Shown piece by piece: positions 1 through 6,904 of a stretch of 8,254 nt of DNA. The DNA comes from an uncultured Lachnospiraceae bacterium (GTDB taxonomy: Bacteria; Bacillota; Clostridia; Lachnospirales; Lachnospiraceae). The DNA lies in contig CAMOQY010000057.1 in the NCBI GenBank assembly GCA_946623295.1, forward strand, positions 1-8,254, in the 5' to 3' direction. The notes under the pieces were generated by a model that worked only from the letters and a program-made list of their open reading frames with translations, did no database searches and was not told where the DNA came from. Numbering within the stretch: the stretch's first letter is position 1; each line of letters starts with the position of its first letter. A program made the translations under genes and the position numbers.

Positions 1-10
1 GAGAAAGAAA

Positions 11-1009
11 ATGAGCAGGCTTAGCGTAGTCGTTCCCGTATACAAAGTAGATGAAAAACTCTTCCGGGGTCTGGTGGACAGTCTGATAGCCCAGAAGACC
101 GCCTCGTTTGATCTGGAGATCATTCTTGTGGACGACGGCTGCCCGGAAAACAGCAGCCTTTTTGACGAGTACGCGAAGGTACTGGAGGACGGTCTGGTAA
201 TGAAGGTACTCCACCGCGAGAACGGAGGGCCGGGAGCCGCGCGCAATACCGGTCTTACGGCTGTTACGGGCGATTATCTTGCATTTGCGGACGCCGATGA
301 CAGAGTCCTTCCCGGGATATATGAAAAGGCCGTCGGCATACTTGACGATGAAAAAAGTACCGACTGCGTGGTGTGCAGCTTTGTTTCGGTCACTTCGCGT
401 GGGCCGGTCACTCATATCGTGACGGAAGGCGTAGCAGGCGGCGGACGCGGGCTCAGCCAGATACGGCTGCCGGCGTCAAAGGTATTTCAGATCATCTGCG
501 GAGACAATTTCAGATGCGGAGGCGGCTATCTCTGGACAAAGATATTCAGAGTTGATTCGCTTCGGGCAAACAACAGCGGCAGGCTTCCGCTCTTTGACGA
601 GGAGCTGTTTGCGTATGAGGACAAGCTGTGGTGCCTCAGGGCGCTCACGGGACTGGCCGGCGTAAGACTCCTCCCGGATACCGGCTACGCCTATAAAAAC
701 GACGCGCCGAGCATATCCAACGGAGAGCAGGCCGAGAGCCGCCGCAGGCTGAACGTCTATCTTGCTTTTGACCGCATGGAGGAGCTTGCGGCAGAACACG
801 GGAAGAATGCGGTGCTTGCGCTGAGGGTCCACGACTTCAAGATCGTATTTACCGACCTGCTTAAGCTCAGAAAGGGCAGTGATCCTCAGGTAAAGGCCGC
901 GGCGCAGGAGAGGATGAAGAGACTCGTGAGCGTCCTTTCTCCTTCTGATTTCAAGAGGGCGAGGGACAGAGCGGCGTACAGATATATGAAACTGAAATAT
1001 GGGAGATAG
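11..1009 (+). CDS. Family 2 glycosyltransferase (GT-A fold)
   Basis: Predicted to transfer a sugar from a nucleotide-sugar donor to a growing lipid-linked glycan at the cytoplasmic face of the membrane. The 332-residue protein opens with the family's first strand (SVVVPVY, residues 5-11), followed by the nucleotide-binding LVDDG at 39-43, the NGGPGAARNTG segment at 71-81 and the metal-binding FADADD at 92-97. A YEDKLW motif at 202-207 (E203-D204) sits where these enzymes carry the catalytic base. There is no obvious membrane segment; the tail from about 270 is Lys/Arg-rich, which could help membrane association. The ATG at 11 follows a weak purine tract (GAGAAAG), and only ten bases are visible upstream, so a promoter cannot be judged. 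The next gene begins 19 bases after the stop. Family assignment is secure; donor and acceptor sugars cannot be read from the sequence. Confidence 0.93.
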   Translation: MSRLSVVVPVYKVDEKLFRGLVDSLIAQKTASFDLEIILVDDGCPENSSLFDEYAKVLEDGLVMKVLHRENGGPGAARNTGLTAVTGDYLAFADADDRVLPGIYEKAVGILDDEKSTDCVVCSFVSVTSRGPVTHIVTEGVAGGGRGLSQIRLPASKVFQIICGDNFRCGGGYLWTKIFRVDSLRANNSGRLPLFDEELFAYEDKLWCLRALTGLAGVRLLPDTGYAYKNDAPSISNGEQAESRRRLNVYLAFDRMEELAAEHGKNAVLALRVHDFKIVFTDLLKLRKGSDPQVKAAAQERMKRLVSVLSPSDFKRARDRAAYRYMKLKYGR

Positions 1010-1022
1010 GTGCGGAAGCGCC
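1009..1022 (+). repeat. Intergenic stem-loop 1 with GCGCCGG heptamer
   Basis: GGTGC (1009-1013) can pair with GCGCC (1018-1022) through five base pairs, one of them G-U, closing a GGAA loop of the GNRA type. The stem starts on the last base of the preceding stop codon. The heptamer GCGCCGG lies at 1018-1024, preceded by AA (AAGCGCCGG, 1016-1024), and the same nine bases recur at 3256-3264. No T-run follows, so a rho-independent terminator is unlikely. The GGAAG overlapping the loop is the only candidate ribosome binding site for the next gene. Confidence 0.45.
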
Positions 1023-1028
1023 GGATAG

Positions 1029-2108
1029 ATGATGTTCTATCAGATCATAGAAAAAACATATTCAAACGCGAAATTCAACGCGGGATCAAAGGCCAGGGAC
1101 GACGCTGTCAGGATCCTTGACGGACTGGGCTTTGCGGCGGCGGAGATGACGCCTCACGATGAGAGACGCGCGGATGCCGGACGCATCGGAAAGCTGCTCG
1201 GGCATATCAGGGCGGCCCGCGACTGGAAAAGGACTCTGCGCAGCATGGGAAGCGGGGACGTGGTACTCATCCAGCTCCCGCTGATAAACCACTCCGTATA
1301 TATTGAAAAGGCTTTTGCTTCCGCGAAAAAAAGAGGCCTGCGGGTCATCGGGCTCGTACACGACCTCGAGGAGCTTCGCTGCCAGCTTGAGAGCGGAGAT
1401 GCTTCCGCAGGCCGTTACGCTCGCGAGGGAGCCGCGCAGCGGGCGATTTCCGATGTACTGATAGTTCATACGCAAGCCATGAAGGATTATCTGACAGAAC
1501 AGCTCGGAGCCGACGCTGACAGGCTTGTCGTTCTCGGTATATTCGACTATCTGCTGGGCAGCGATCTGCCCGAAGCCTCAAATGACGGTACGGTCGCGAT
1601 CGCGGGAAATCTGAAAAGAGAAAAGGCCGGGTACGTATACAAGCTCCCGCAGGACGTGAGCTTTTCCCTTTACGGCGCCGGTCTTGAGGGGGATCCGCCG
1701 GAAAACGTGCAGTACCGCGGGAGATTTTCGCCGGACGAGCCGGGGCTGATATCGGGCGCCTACGGCCTTGTATGGGATGGAGAAAGCGCGGATGCCTGCG
1801 AGGGCGTCTACGGCGAATACCTCAGATACAACGCGCCGCACAAGACATCGCTCTACCTGGCCTGCGGTCTTCCGGTCATCATCTGGGACAAGGCTGCTCT
1901 TGCCGGGCTTATTACCGAGAGCGGCGCCGGACTTGCGGTCAGCTCGCTGAGCGAGATCGGAAAAAAGCTTGCAGCTGTATCGGACGATGAGTATGCGGCG
2001 CAGCGCATGTGTGCGGCAAAGCTCGGATCAAAGCTGCGCGCCGGAGTGAAGCTTTCGGATGCCGTAAATGAGGCACTCGACAGGCTCGGCGATATTTTCA
2101 ATAATTGA
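1029..2108 (+). CDS. Gtf3/WbbI-like glycosyltransferase, probable galactofuranosyltransferase
   Basis: A 359-residue GT-B type enzyme resembling the beta-1,6-galactofuranosyltransferase (WbbI-like) and Gtf3 glucosyltransferase group of polysaccharide clusters. Matching features as I recall the family are the N-terminal NAKFNAGSKARDD at about 13-25, HDLEELR at 111-117, LVWDG at 247-251 and, most telling, RYNAPHKTSLYLACGLPV at 266-283, the donor-binding region with the family's conserved N-x-P-H-K. A nearby glf gene (5765-6880) makes UDP-galactofuranose, so a Galf donor is a reasonable inference, but Gtf3 relatives use UDP-glucose or GlcNAc and sequence alone does not settle it. No signal peptide or membrane segment is visible; the enzyme should be cytoplasmic. 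Two ATG codons stand in tandem at 1029 and 1032, and either may start translation; the only SD-like bases (GGAAG, 1014-1018) lie 10-13 bases upstream. The stop is 11 bases before the next ATG. Confidence 0.85.
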   Translation: MMFYQIIEKTYSNAKFNAGSKARDDAVRILDGLGFAAAEMTPHDERRADAGRIGKLLGHIRAARDWKRTLRSMGSGDVVLIQLPLINHSVYIEKAFASAKKRGLRVIGLVHDLEELRCQLESGDASAGRYAREGAAQRAISDVLIVHTQAMKDYLTEQLGADADRLVVLGIFDYLLGSDLPEASNDGTVAIAGNLKREKAGYVYKLPQDVSFSLYGAGLEGDPPENVQYRGRFSPDEPGLISGAYGLVWDGESADACEGVYGEYLRYNAPHKTSLYLACGLPVIIWDKAALAGLITESGAGLAVSSLSEIGKKLAAVSDDEYAAQRMCAAKLGSKLRAGVKLSDAVNEALDRLGDIFNN

Positions 2109-2110
2109 GC

Positions 2111-2114
2111 GGAA
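2111..2114 (+). promoter_or_regulatory. Ribosome binding site choosing the ATG at 2120
   Basis: GGAA five bases before ATG 2120 is modest but correctly placed. An in-frame TTG at 2105, inside the preceding stop (TTGA), would extend the protein by five residues, but no SD-like sequence precedes it. The family 2 fold begins at residue 6 from the ATG (VSLILPSYN), so the extension is not needed. Confidence 0.5.
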
Positions 2115-2119
2115 ATAAA

Positions 2120-3247
2120 ATGGACAGACCGAAGGTTTCATTGATTCTGCCGTCTTATAATGTGGCGGCCTATATAGAAAAGACCATCGAGAGCGCGCTC
2201 TGGCAGAGCCTCGACGCCCTGGAGATCATCTGCGTGGACGCCGGCTCAAACGACGGCACCCGCGGGATCATCGAAAAGATGCGCGGCGCCGCAGCTGCCC
2301 GCGGCAGGGAGATAAAGCTTATCGATTCGGATAAAAAGAGCTACGGACACCAGATAAACCTGGGTATCGAGGCCTCCCGCGGCAAATATATCGCTGTGCT
2401 TGAGACAGACGACATAGCCTCGCCGGATATGTACGAAAAGCTTTACGCTCTCGGAGAAAAATACGGGGCTGATATTGTAAAGAGCACGTATTACGATTAT
2501 TTCGGAGAATGCGAAGGCTGCATCGATGTGTCAGCGCGGCGTGCGAGCGGCGAAAAGGGGACGTGCCTTATAAAGGGACGCGCCTCGGTCAGCAAGCTTG
2601 CGGCAATAAGCGCTCCCTTGCCCGTTTTTGTTATAGAAAAATGCCCCGAGCTGCTGCTCCACCACCCGAGCGTCTGGTCCGCGCTCTACAGCAGGGATTT
2701 TCTGGACCGCTGCGGCATACGCTTTCCGGAGATACCGGGGGCCGGCTGGGCGGATAATCCGTTTATGCTCGAAAGTCTTCTGGCTGCGGAAAGGATAGTG
2801 TATACGCCTGCCGCCTGCTATTATTACCGAAAGGATAATCCCGCCTCGTCCACGGCCATGAAGGACTGCAGGATGCCCTTTATGCGCATACAGGATATGC
2901 GCGCCGTGCTGGCGCGCTATGAGAGCGGCAAAGGCGCCAGGACCATCGCGCCGCGGGACGCCGGGATCATTGCGCGCACCATAGATCACAGGGCGCTCCG
3001 GTACGCGGCGGATGCGCTCGCCTCCGAGGCTTTTTCGGACGGGAACGACGGCGGCCTCATACGCAGCTGTCTGGAACCGATCCCGGAGGACTACCTGGCC
3101 GACGCGCATGTGACAAAAGACGAGATGAAGGCCTATACATACTTTACCGGGAGAAAAGTCAGACCGAAGATCTCGCACGCGCTTTCATCGCTTGCCTACA
3201 AGCTCCGTTACGGAGCGGCCTACTTTAAAAACAGAGGAAAGGAATAA
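2120..3247 (+). CDS. Family 2 glycosyltransferase (second copy type)
   Basis: A 375-residue GT-A glycosyltransferase predicted to add one sugar to the lipid-linked repeat unit in the cytoplasm. The fold is marked by VSLILPSYN (6-14), IICVDAGSNDGT (36-47) and the metal-binding LETDD (94-98). In place of the usual N-x-G-x-x-x-A-R-N-x-G stretch it has SYGHQINLGIEASRGKYI just before the DD, typical of a clostridial subgroup written Y-G-x-Q-x-N-x-G. WADNPF (210-215) is the likely catalytic-base region, and a YYYRKDNPASS segment follows, as in relatives. It differs clearly from the first family 2 enzyme (11-1009), so the two probably form different linkages. No membrane segment is visible, and the C-terminus is rich in Lys, Arg and Tyr. 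It lies 11 bases after the galactofuranosyltransferase-like gene, so it is probably cotranscribed with it. The exact sugar is unknown. Confidence 0.92.
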   Translation: MDRPKVSLILPSYNVAAYIEKTIESALWQSLDALEIICVDAGSNDGTRGIIEKMRGAAAARGREIKLIDSDKKSYGHQINLGIEASRGKYIAVLETDDIASPDMYEKLYALGEKYGADIVKSTYYDYFGECEGCIDVSARRASGEKGTCLIKGRASVSKLAAISAPLPVFVIEKCPELLLHHPSVWSALYSRDFLDRCGIRFPEIPGAGWADNPFMLESLLAAERIVYTPAACYYYRKDNPASSTAMKDCRMPFMRIQDMRAVLARYESGKGARTIAPRDAGIIARTIDHRALRYAADALASEAFSDGNDGGLIRSCLEPIPEDYLADAHVTKDEMKAYTYFTGRKVRPKISHALSSLAYKLRYGAAYFKNRGKE

Positions 3248-3266
3248 GACGGCCCAAGCGCCGGTC
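3248..3266 (+). repeat. Intergenic stem-loop 2 with GCGCCGG heptamer
   Basis: Directly after the stop codon, GACGGC (3248-3253) can pair with GCCGGTC (3260-3266) to give six base pairs with one bulged G and a six-base loop. The heptamer GCGCCGG is at 3258-3264, in the context AAGCGCCGG as at 1016-1024. This is the weakest of the four stems. No T-run follows. It lies just ahead of a TTG start that lacks a visible ribosome binding site. Confidence 0.35.
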
Positions 3267-3274
3267 ATACAGAC

Positions 3275-4717
3275 TTGCCGATCGTATCTCTGGAATTCTT
3301 AATACTGGTCGCCTCAGCGGTAGTCGTGTACTACCTGATCCCGCTGCGGCTGCGGTGGATCGCCCTGCTTGCCGCGAGCGCTGTCTTTTACAGTGTGCTT
3401 GGCTGGCGGGCCGCGATCTGGGTGCTGGGAACGGCCACTACGGTGTATGCCGCATCGGTCCTGATGGTCAGATTCGGCAGAAAAAGTCCCGCAAGGAGAG
3501 CCGTTTTCTGGAGCACGGTCGTGCTCAACGCCGGTTCGCTGGCGATGTTCAAGTATTTTCCTCTGCCTGAGGGGCTGATCATGCCTCTCGGCATCTCCTT
3601 TTACACTTTCCAGTCGCTCGGATATCTGACCGACGTATACCGCGGCACACTTGAGCCTGAGCGCAATTACCTGAAGACGCTGCTTTTTGTCAGTTTTTTC
3701 CCCCAGATGACCCAGGGACCTATCAGCGATTTCAGACAGCTGGGGACGCAGCTGTTTGCGCCTGATCCCTTTACATATGATAATTTCGCCCGCGGCTGCC
3801 AGCGCATCCTCTGGGGATATATAAAGAAGATCATGCTGGCTGACCGCCTGGTTCCCTTTACGGAGCACCTTGTCTCGTCATACTCCGGTATGTCCGCAGC
3901 CTCCGTCCTGGGGGGGATCTTTGTCTATGCCATCTGGCTCTACGCCGATTTTTCGGGTTATATGGATATCGTGTGCGGCGTCTGCGACCTTTTCGGGATC
4001 AGACTTGCGGAAAACTTCCGCCAGCCTTATTTCTCTCATTCCGTCGCCGAATACTGGCGCAGATGGCATATCACGCTCGGCGAATGGATGAAAAAATACA
4101 TCTATTATCCCGTCGCCGCCTCGGGCCCCTGCCAGAAAATAGGACGCGCGCTGCGCAGGAATCACAGACGCCTTTCCGGCAATCTCGTAGGTACGATAGC
4201 CCTGCTCATCACCTGGGCTTTTACCGGTATCTGGCACGGAAACACCGCCGGCTACATCGTATGGGGACTGATAAACGGAGCTTTTCTGATCCTTTCGCTG
4301 TGGCTTGGAGGCTTTTACTCCGGTGCGAAAAAGGCTCTGCATATAAGGGACGATGCCTGGTGGTGGAGGGGCTTCACGCTCGTCAGGACTTTTGTAATAG
4401 TTGCCTTTATAAAGATACTGCCTGAGGCGGGAACGCTCTCCGACGGATTTTTACTGTGGAAGCGGGCGTTTTCGTTTACCGCACAGGCCTCCGCGGCGGC
4501 AGGGCCGTCTGCTGCGGTCCCCGCGACCACGCTGCTGGTTGGAGCAGTATTTTTCATTTTCAGTCTTATTTCGCTCAAATACGATGTGAGGGAGCTCTTT
4601 ATGCGGCTCCCGCGGCTGCTGAGGATAGTTATCCTGGCCGGCGCCTTCCTGCTGCTCGTGGCGGTAGGGATCCCGGAGGATATGGCGGAAGGAGGCTTTG
4701 CCTATGCGCGGTTTTAA
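3275..4717 (+). CDS. Membrane-bound O-acyltransferase (MBOAT), AlgI/DltB-like
   Basis: A 480-residue polytopic membrane protein predicted to move an acyl group, most often acetyl, from a cytoplasmic donor to a glycan at or across the membrane. Family landmarks in order are the N-terminal SLEFLILVAS (5-14), GISFYTFQSLGYLTDVYRG (about 107-125), SFFPQMTQGPI, ADFSGYMDI, the ENFRQPYFSHSVAEYWRRWH block ending at His265, and FTGIWHG with His321, the expected catalytic histidine. Hydrophobic stretches through the whole length suggest roughly ten membrane passages, and the length is usual for AlgI-like members. The start is TTG at 3275: between the preceding in-frame stop (3245-3247) and this codon there is no ATG or GTG, the next in-frame ATG falls inside the protein at residue 64, and SLEFL fits the family's N-terminus. 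No SD-like site precedes it, which is odd. Its 3' end overlaps the SGNH-like gene by 14 bases, a usual MBOAT-partner arrangement. The acyl group and target sugar are unknown. Confidence 0.92.
   Translation: MPIVSLEFLILVASAVVVYYLIPLRLRWIALLAASAVFYSVLGWRAAIWVLGTATTVYAASVLMVRFGRKSPARRAVFWSTVVLNAGSLAMFKYFPLPEGLIMPLGISFYTFQSLGYLTDVYRGTLEPERNYLKTLLFVSFFPQMTQGPISDFRQLGTQLFAPDPFTYDNFARGCQRILWGYIKKIMLADRLVPFTEHLVSSYSGMSAASVLGGIFVYAIWLYADFSGYMDIVCGVCDLFGIRLAENFRQPYFSHSVAEYWRRWHITLGEWMKKYIYYPVAASGPCQKIGRALRRNHRRLSGNLVGTIALLITWAFTGIWHGNTAGYIVWGLINGAFLILSLWLGGFYSGAKKALHIRDDAWWWRGFTLVRTFVIVAFIKILPEAGTLSDGFLLWKRAFSFTAQASAAAGPSAAVPATTLLVGAVFFIFSLISLKYDVRELFMRLPRLLRIVILAGAFLLLVAVGIPEDMAEGGFAYARF
4687..4695 (+). 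promoter_or_regulatory. Strong ribosome binding site choosing the ATG at 4704
   Basis: GGAAGGAGG is close to a perfect Shine-Dalgarno sequence, eight bases before ATG 4704. It excludes the in-frame TTG at 4698, which would leave only two bases of spacing. The site lies inside the end of the MBOAT gene, so the two genes can be translated in a coupled way. Confidence 0.8.
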
Positions 4718-5723
4718 GGCTTTAAAAAAGACCCTCGTTTCTGTCGTTATCTTTGCGGCGGCGGTGTGCCTCATGTCAGCTCCGCTGATCATCTGCTACC
4801 TGCGCGGCACTACGGCGGCCGAAAACGATATTATCGCCCGCGACCACTACGCGGGGACCATCGATACCTTCATTATCGGCGGCTCGCAGGTGGAGTACGG
4901 ACTTGATCCTAAGATCATCGACCCCGCCGCGGGCTTTTCAAGCTATAATATGTCATGTGTCTGGCAGAGCCTTTACGGCGAGCGGATCCTCGCCCGGCAG
5001 GAGCTTGCGCGCAATCCCGTCAAGAGAGTGTATATCGGGGTCTGCCTTGATACTCTTACCCGCACCGATGACAATGACGACGGACAGGGAGAGATCATAA
5101 TGCTTCCCCGGATCCGCGGACTGGGCAGCAAGCTGGACTATATGCTCCACTGCGGGCAGCTCTCTGATCTGCCGGGGATGTTTTACTACTACACGCACCA
5201 CGGTATGATCCGTCTGCTCAATATCATCAGGGGCCGTGACTATTCGATCCTTGACTTTGAAAACAGGGGCTTTGTGCCGTATCTCCTTCCGGATCAGGAT
5301 ATGACCTATGATCTCGGAGGCGAGATCTCGGTCAGGGATTATTACGAAAACGGGATCACCGTGGAAAACCGCGAAAATTTCCTGGCTTTGATACGCGAGT
5401 GCAGGGAGGCCGGAGCAGAGGTGGTCATTTTTGCGACGCCTCTTTCACAGGTATTTCTGGAATATTTTGACGGATGGGACGATTACCTCGATCAGGTAGA
5501 GGAGCTCGCCCGCGAGGCCGGGGTGACCGCGCCGGTACTGGATTTTAATCTTTACAAGGGGCGCGCGCAGCTTTTTGAGGACGGGGAGGATTTTTACAAC
5601 TGGAACCATCTGAACTACTCCGGCTCGCAGAAATTCTCGAAAATTTTTGCCGAGGCCGTATCGGATGCATATTCGGGAGAAATGTTCTATAATAGCTACG
5701 CTGAAATGTTTGAAGCGGAATAA
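4704..5723 (+). CDS. Membrane-anchored SGNH-like (DltD/AlgJ-type) partner of the MBOAT
   Basis: A 339-residue protein with one N-terminal hydrophobic segment (about residues 9-32) behind a basic start, so probably anchored in the membrane with its body outside. DTFIIGGSQVEYGLDP (about 53-68) resembles block I of SGNH hydrolase-like proteins, with Ser61 as candidate nucleophile, and WNHLNYSG (from 300) resembles the C-terminal catalytic block, with His302. VIFATPLS in the last third matches the strand and loop seen in relatives. The residue three before His302, normally Asp in the D-x-x-H motif, is Asn299 (codon AAC). In known pairs (DltB/DltD, AlgI with AlgJ or AlgX, PatA/PatB) the SGNH partner helps pass the acyl group to its final acceptor. 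Overlap with the MBOAT gene and the strong SD at 4687 argue for the same role here; that role is inferred, and true catalysis is uncertain. The gene ends in tandem stops TAATAA (5721-5726). Confidence 0.78.
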   Translation: MRGFKALKKTLVSVVIFAAAVCLMSAPLIICYLRGTTAAENDIIARDHYAGTIDTFIIGGSQVEYGLDPKIIDPAAGFSSYNMSCVWQSLYGERILARQELARNPVKRVYIGVCLDTLTRTDDNDDGQGEIIMLPRIRGLGSKLDYMLHCGQLSDLPGMFYYYTHHGMIRLLNIIRGRDYSILDFENRGFVPYLLPDQDMTYDLGGEISVRDYYENGITVENRENFLALIRECREAGAEVVIFATPLSQVFLEYFDGWDDYLDQVEELAREAGVTAPVLDFNLYKGRAQLFEDGEDFYNWNHLNYSGSQKFSKIFAEAVSDAYSGEMFYNSYAEMFEAE

Positions 5724-5726
5724 TAA

Positions 5727-5742
5727 GCCGGCGCCGGCCGGC
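5727..5742 (+). repeat. Intergenic stem-loop 3 with GCGCCGG heptamer
   Basis: GCCGGC (5727-5732) pairs perfectly with GCCGGC (5737-5742) across a four-base GCCG loop. The stretch 5727-5738 is also a 12-base perfect palindrome. The heptamer GCGCCGG is at 5731-5737. The element starts right after the tandem stop codons and no T-run follows, so it is not a standard terminator. It is 12 bases upstream of the glf ribosome binding site. Confidence 0.5.
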
Positions 5743-5754
5743 ATGAAATAGACC

Positions 5755-5759
5755 GGAGG
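5755..5759 (+). promoter_or_regulatory. Ribosome binding site of glf
   Basis: GGAGG followed by five A bases and then ATG 5765 is a near-ideal site and fixes the glf start. An ATG-AAA-TAG triplet run just upstream (5743-5751) has no SD of its own and is not taken as a start. Confidence 0.8.
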
Positions 5760-5764
5760 AAAAA

Positions 5765-6880
5765 ATGAAGTACGATTATCTTGTAGTCGGAGCGGGCCTT
5801 TTCGGAGCCGCTTTCGCGCGCGAGGCGGCGGACGCCGGAAAAAAGGTGCTGGTCATCGACCGCAGACCGCATATCGCGGGAAACGTCTATACCGAAAAAC
5901 AGGCCGGAATAAACGTCCACGTATACGGCGCGCACATCTTTCATACCAACGACCGCAGGGTCTGGGATTACGTGAACCGTTTTGCCGTCTTTAACCGTTT
6001 TACCAACAGCCCGATAGCAAATTACAAGGGGGAGATATACTCGCTCCCTTTCAATATGTACACCTTCAATAAGATGTGGGGCGTCGTCACCCCGGAGGAG
6101 GCCAGGGCAAAGATAGAGACACAGCGCGCCGAGATCAAGGGCGAGCCGCGCAACCTCGAGGAGCAGGCTATTTCTCTGGTAGGCCGCGATATCTTTGAAA
6201 AGCTGGTAAAGGGATATACTGAAAAGCAGTGGGGGCGCGACTGCCGCGACCTGCCGGCCTTTATCATCAGGCGGCTTCCCGTGCGCTTTACATATGACAA
6301 TAACTATTTCAACGCGCTCTATCAGGGTATACCGACAGGCGGCTATACAAAGATGGTCTCGCGCATGCTCGAGGGTATAGAGGTGAGGCTGTCCGAGGAT
6401 TATCTTGCGGACAAGGCGGGCTGGGACGCCATGGCCGGACGCGTGATATATACCGGCGCGGTCGACGCGTACTTTGACTACAGTCTCGGGCGGCTTGAGT
6501 ACCGCAGCGTGCGCTTTGAAAACGAGACGCTCGATATCCCGAGCTTTCAGGGAAATGCGGCCGTCAACTACACTGACCGCGAGACGCCCTGGACAAGGAT
6601 CATAGAGCATAAATGGTTTGAATTCGGCAGGGACGAGGACGGAAACGAGATACCCGGAACGGTCATTTCGCGCGAGTATTCCGCGGAGTGGAAGCCGGGC
6701 GACGAGCCGTATTACCCTGTCAACGACGAAAAAAACGGAGAGCTCTACGGTAGATACAGAGAGCTTGCCAATGCCGAGAAAAACGTGGTTTTCGGCGGCC
6801 GTCTGGGTCTGTACCGCTATTATGATATGGATCAGGTCATAGCTGCGGCGCTCGAGGCCGCGGCGGCGGAGCTCTCATAA
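5765..6880 (+). CDS. glf: UDP-galactopyranose mutase
   Basis: A flavoenzyme that interconverts UDP-galactopyranose and UDP-galactofuranose in the cytoplasm, supplying the furanose donor for surface glycans. The 371-residue length is normal for bacterial Glf. Visible landmarks are the FAD-binding VVGAGLFG (7-14), RRPHIAGN (33-40), YGAHIFHT (54-61), GYTEKQWG with Trp156, PVRFTYDNNYF with Arg174, TPWTRIIEHK with Arg278, and a C-terminal FGGRLGLYRYYDMDQVI. Arg174 and Arg278 line up with the two active-site arginines known to be essential in the Klebsiella and E. coli enzymes, so it should be active. One small departure is Ala38, where I remember the motif as H-I-G-G-N. The start at 5765 has an excellent ribosome binding site. 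It sits between the acylation pair and the priming transferase; the galactofuranosyltransferase-like gene at 1029-2108 is the probable consumer of its product. Confidence 0.97.
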   Translation: MKYDYLVVGAGLFGAAFAREAADAGKKVLVIDRRPHIAGNVYTEKQAGINVHVYGAHIFHTNDRRVWDYVNRFAVFNRFTNSPIANYKGEIYSLPFNMYTFNKMWGVVTPEEARAKIETQRAEIKGEPRNLEEQAISLVGRDIFEKLVKGYTEKQWGRDCRDLPAFIIRRLPVRFTYDNNYFNALYQGIPTGGYTKMVSRMLEGIEVRLSEDYLADKAGWDAMAGRVIYTGAVDAYFDYSLGRLEYRSVRFENETLDIPSFQGNAAVNYTDRETPWTRIIEHKWFEFGRDEDGNEIPGTVISREYSAEWKPGDEPYYPVNDEKNGELYGRYRELANAEKNVVFGGRLGLYRYYDMDQVIAAALEAAAAELS

Positions 6881-6886
6881 TACATA

Positions 6887-6904
6887 CGGCGCCCGGCGGC
6901 GCCG
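6887..6904 (+). repeat. Intergenic stem-loop 4 with GCGCCGG heptamer
   Basis: CGGCGCC (6887-6893) pairs perfectly with GGCGCCG (6898-6904) across a CGGC loop: seven G-C pairs, the strongest of the four intergenic stems. The heptamer GCGCCGG is at 6899-6905. The stem begins six bases after the glf stop and its last base abuts the ribosome binding site of the next gene. No T-run follows, so it could affect initiation or RNA stability but does not look like a terminator. Confidence 0.55.

Noticed and set aside
2105..2122. TTG at 2105 as start of the second family 2 glycosyltransferase
   Set aside because: It overlaps the previous stop and has no SD, whereas ATG 2120 has GGAA five bases upstream and keeps the whole fold.
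2531..3178. A 215-codon minus-strand frame, and similar ones at 3314-3868 and 3878-4342
   Set aside because: They mirror the codon bias of strong + strand genes and show Arg/Gly/Pro-rich translations without family motifs.
4698..4706. TTG at 4698 as start of the SGNH-like gene
   Set aside because: It would be only two bases from the SD; ATG 4704 is at ideal spacing.
5727..5742. Stem-loops at 5727-5742 and 6887-6904 as rho-independent terminators
   Set aside because: Neither is followed by a run of T, and the flanking genes look like one operon.
5743..5751. Minimal ATG-AAA-TAG reading frame ahead of glf
   Set aside because: It has no SD of its own, encodes two residues and is easily explained by chance.
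5885..5900. Ala38 in the HIAGN motif of Glf as a sign of an inactive enzyme
   Set aside because: Gly to Ala is mild, and all the catalytic landmarks (Trp156, Arg174, Arg278, the YYDMD end) are intact.
5696..6610. A 304-codon open frame on the minus strand covering the end of the SGNH-like gene and most of glf
   Set aside because: It lies opposite a highly conserved glf gene, has no recognisable domain, and long antisense frames are expected in GC-rich coding DNA.
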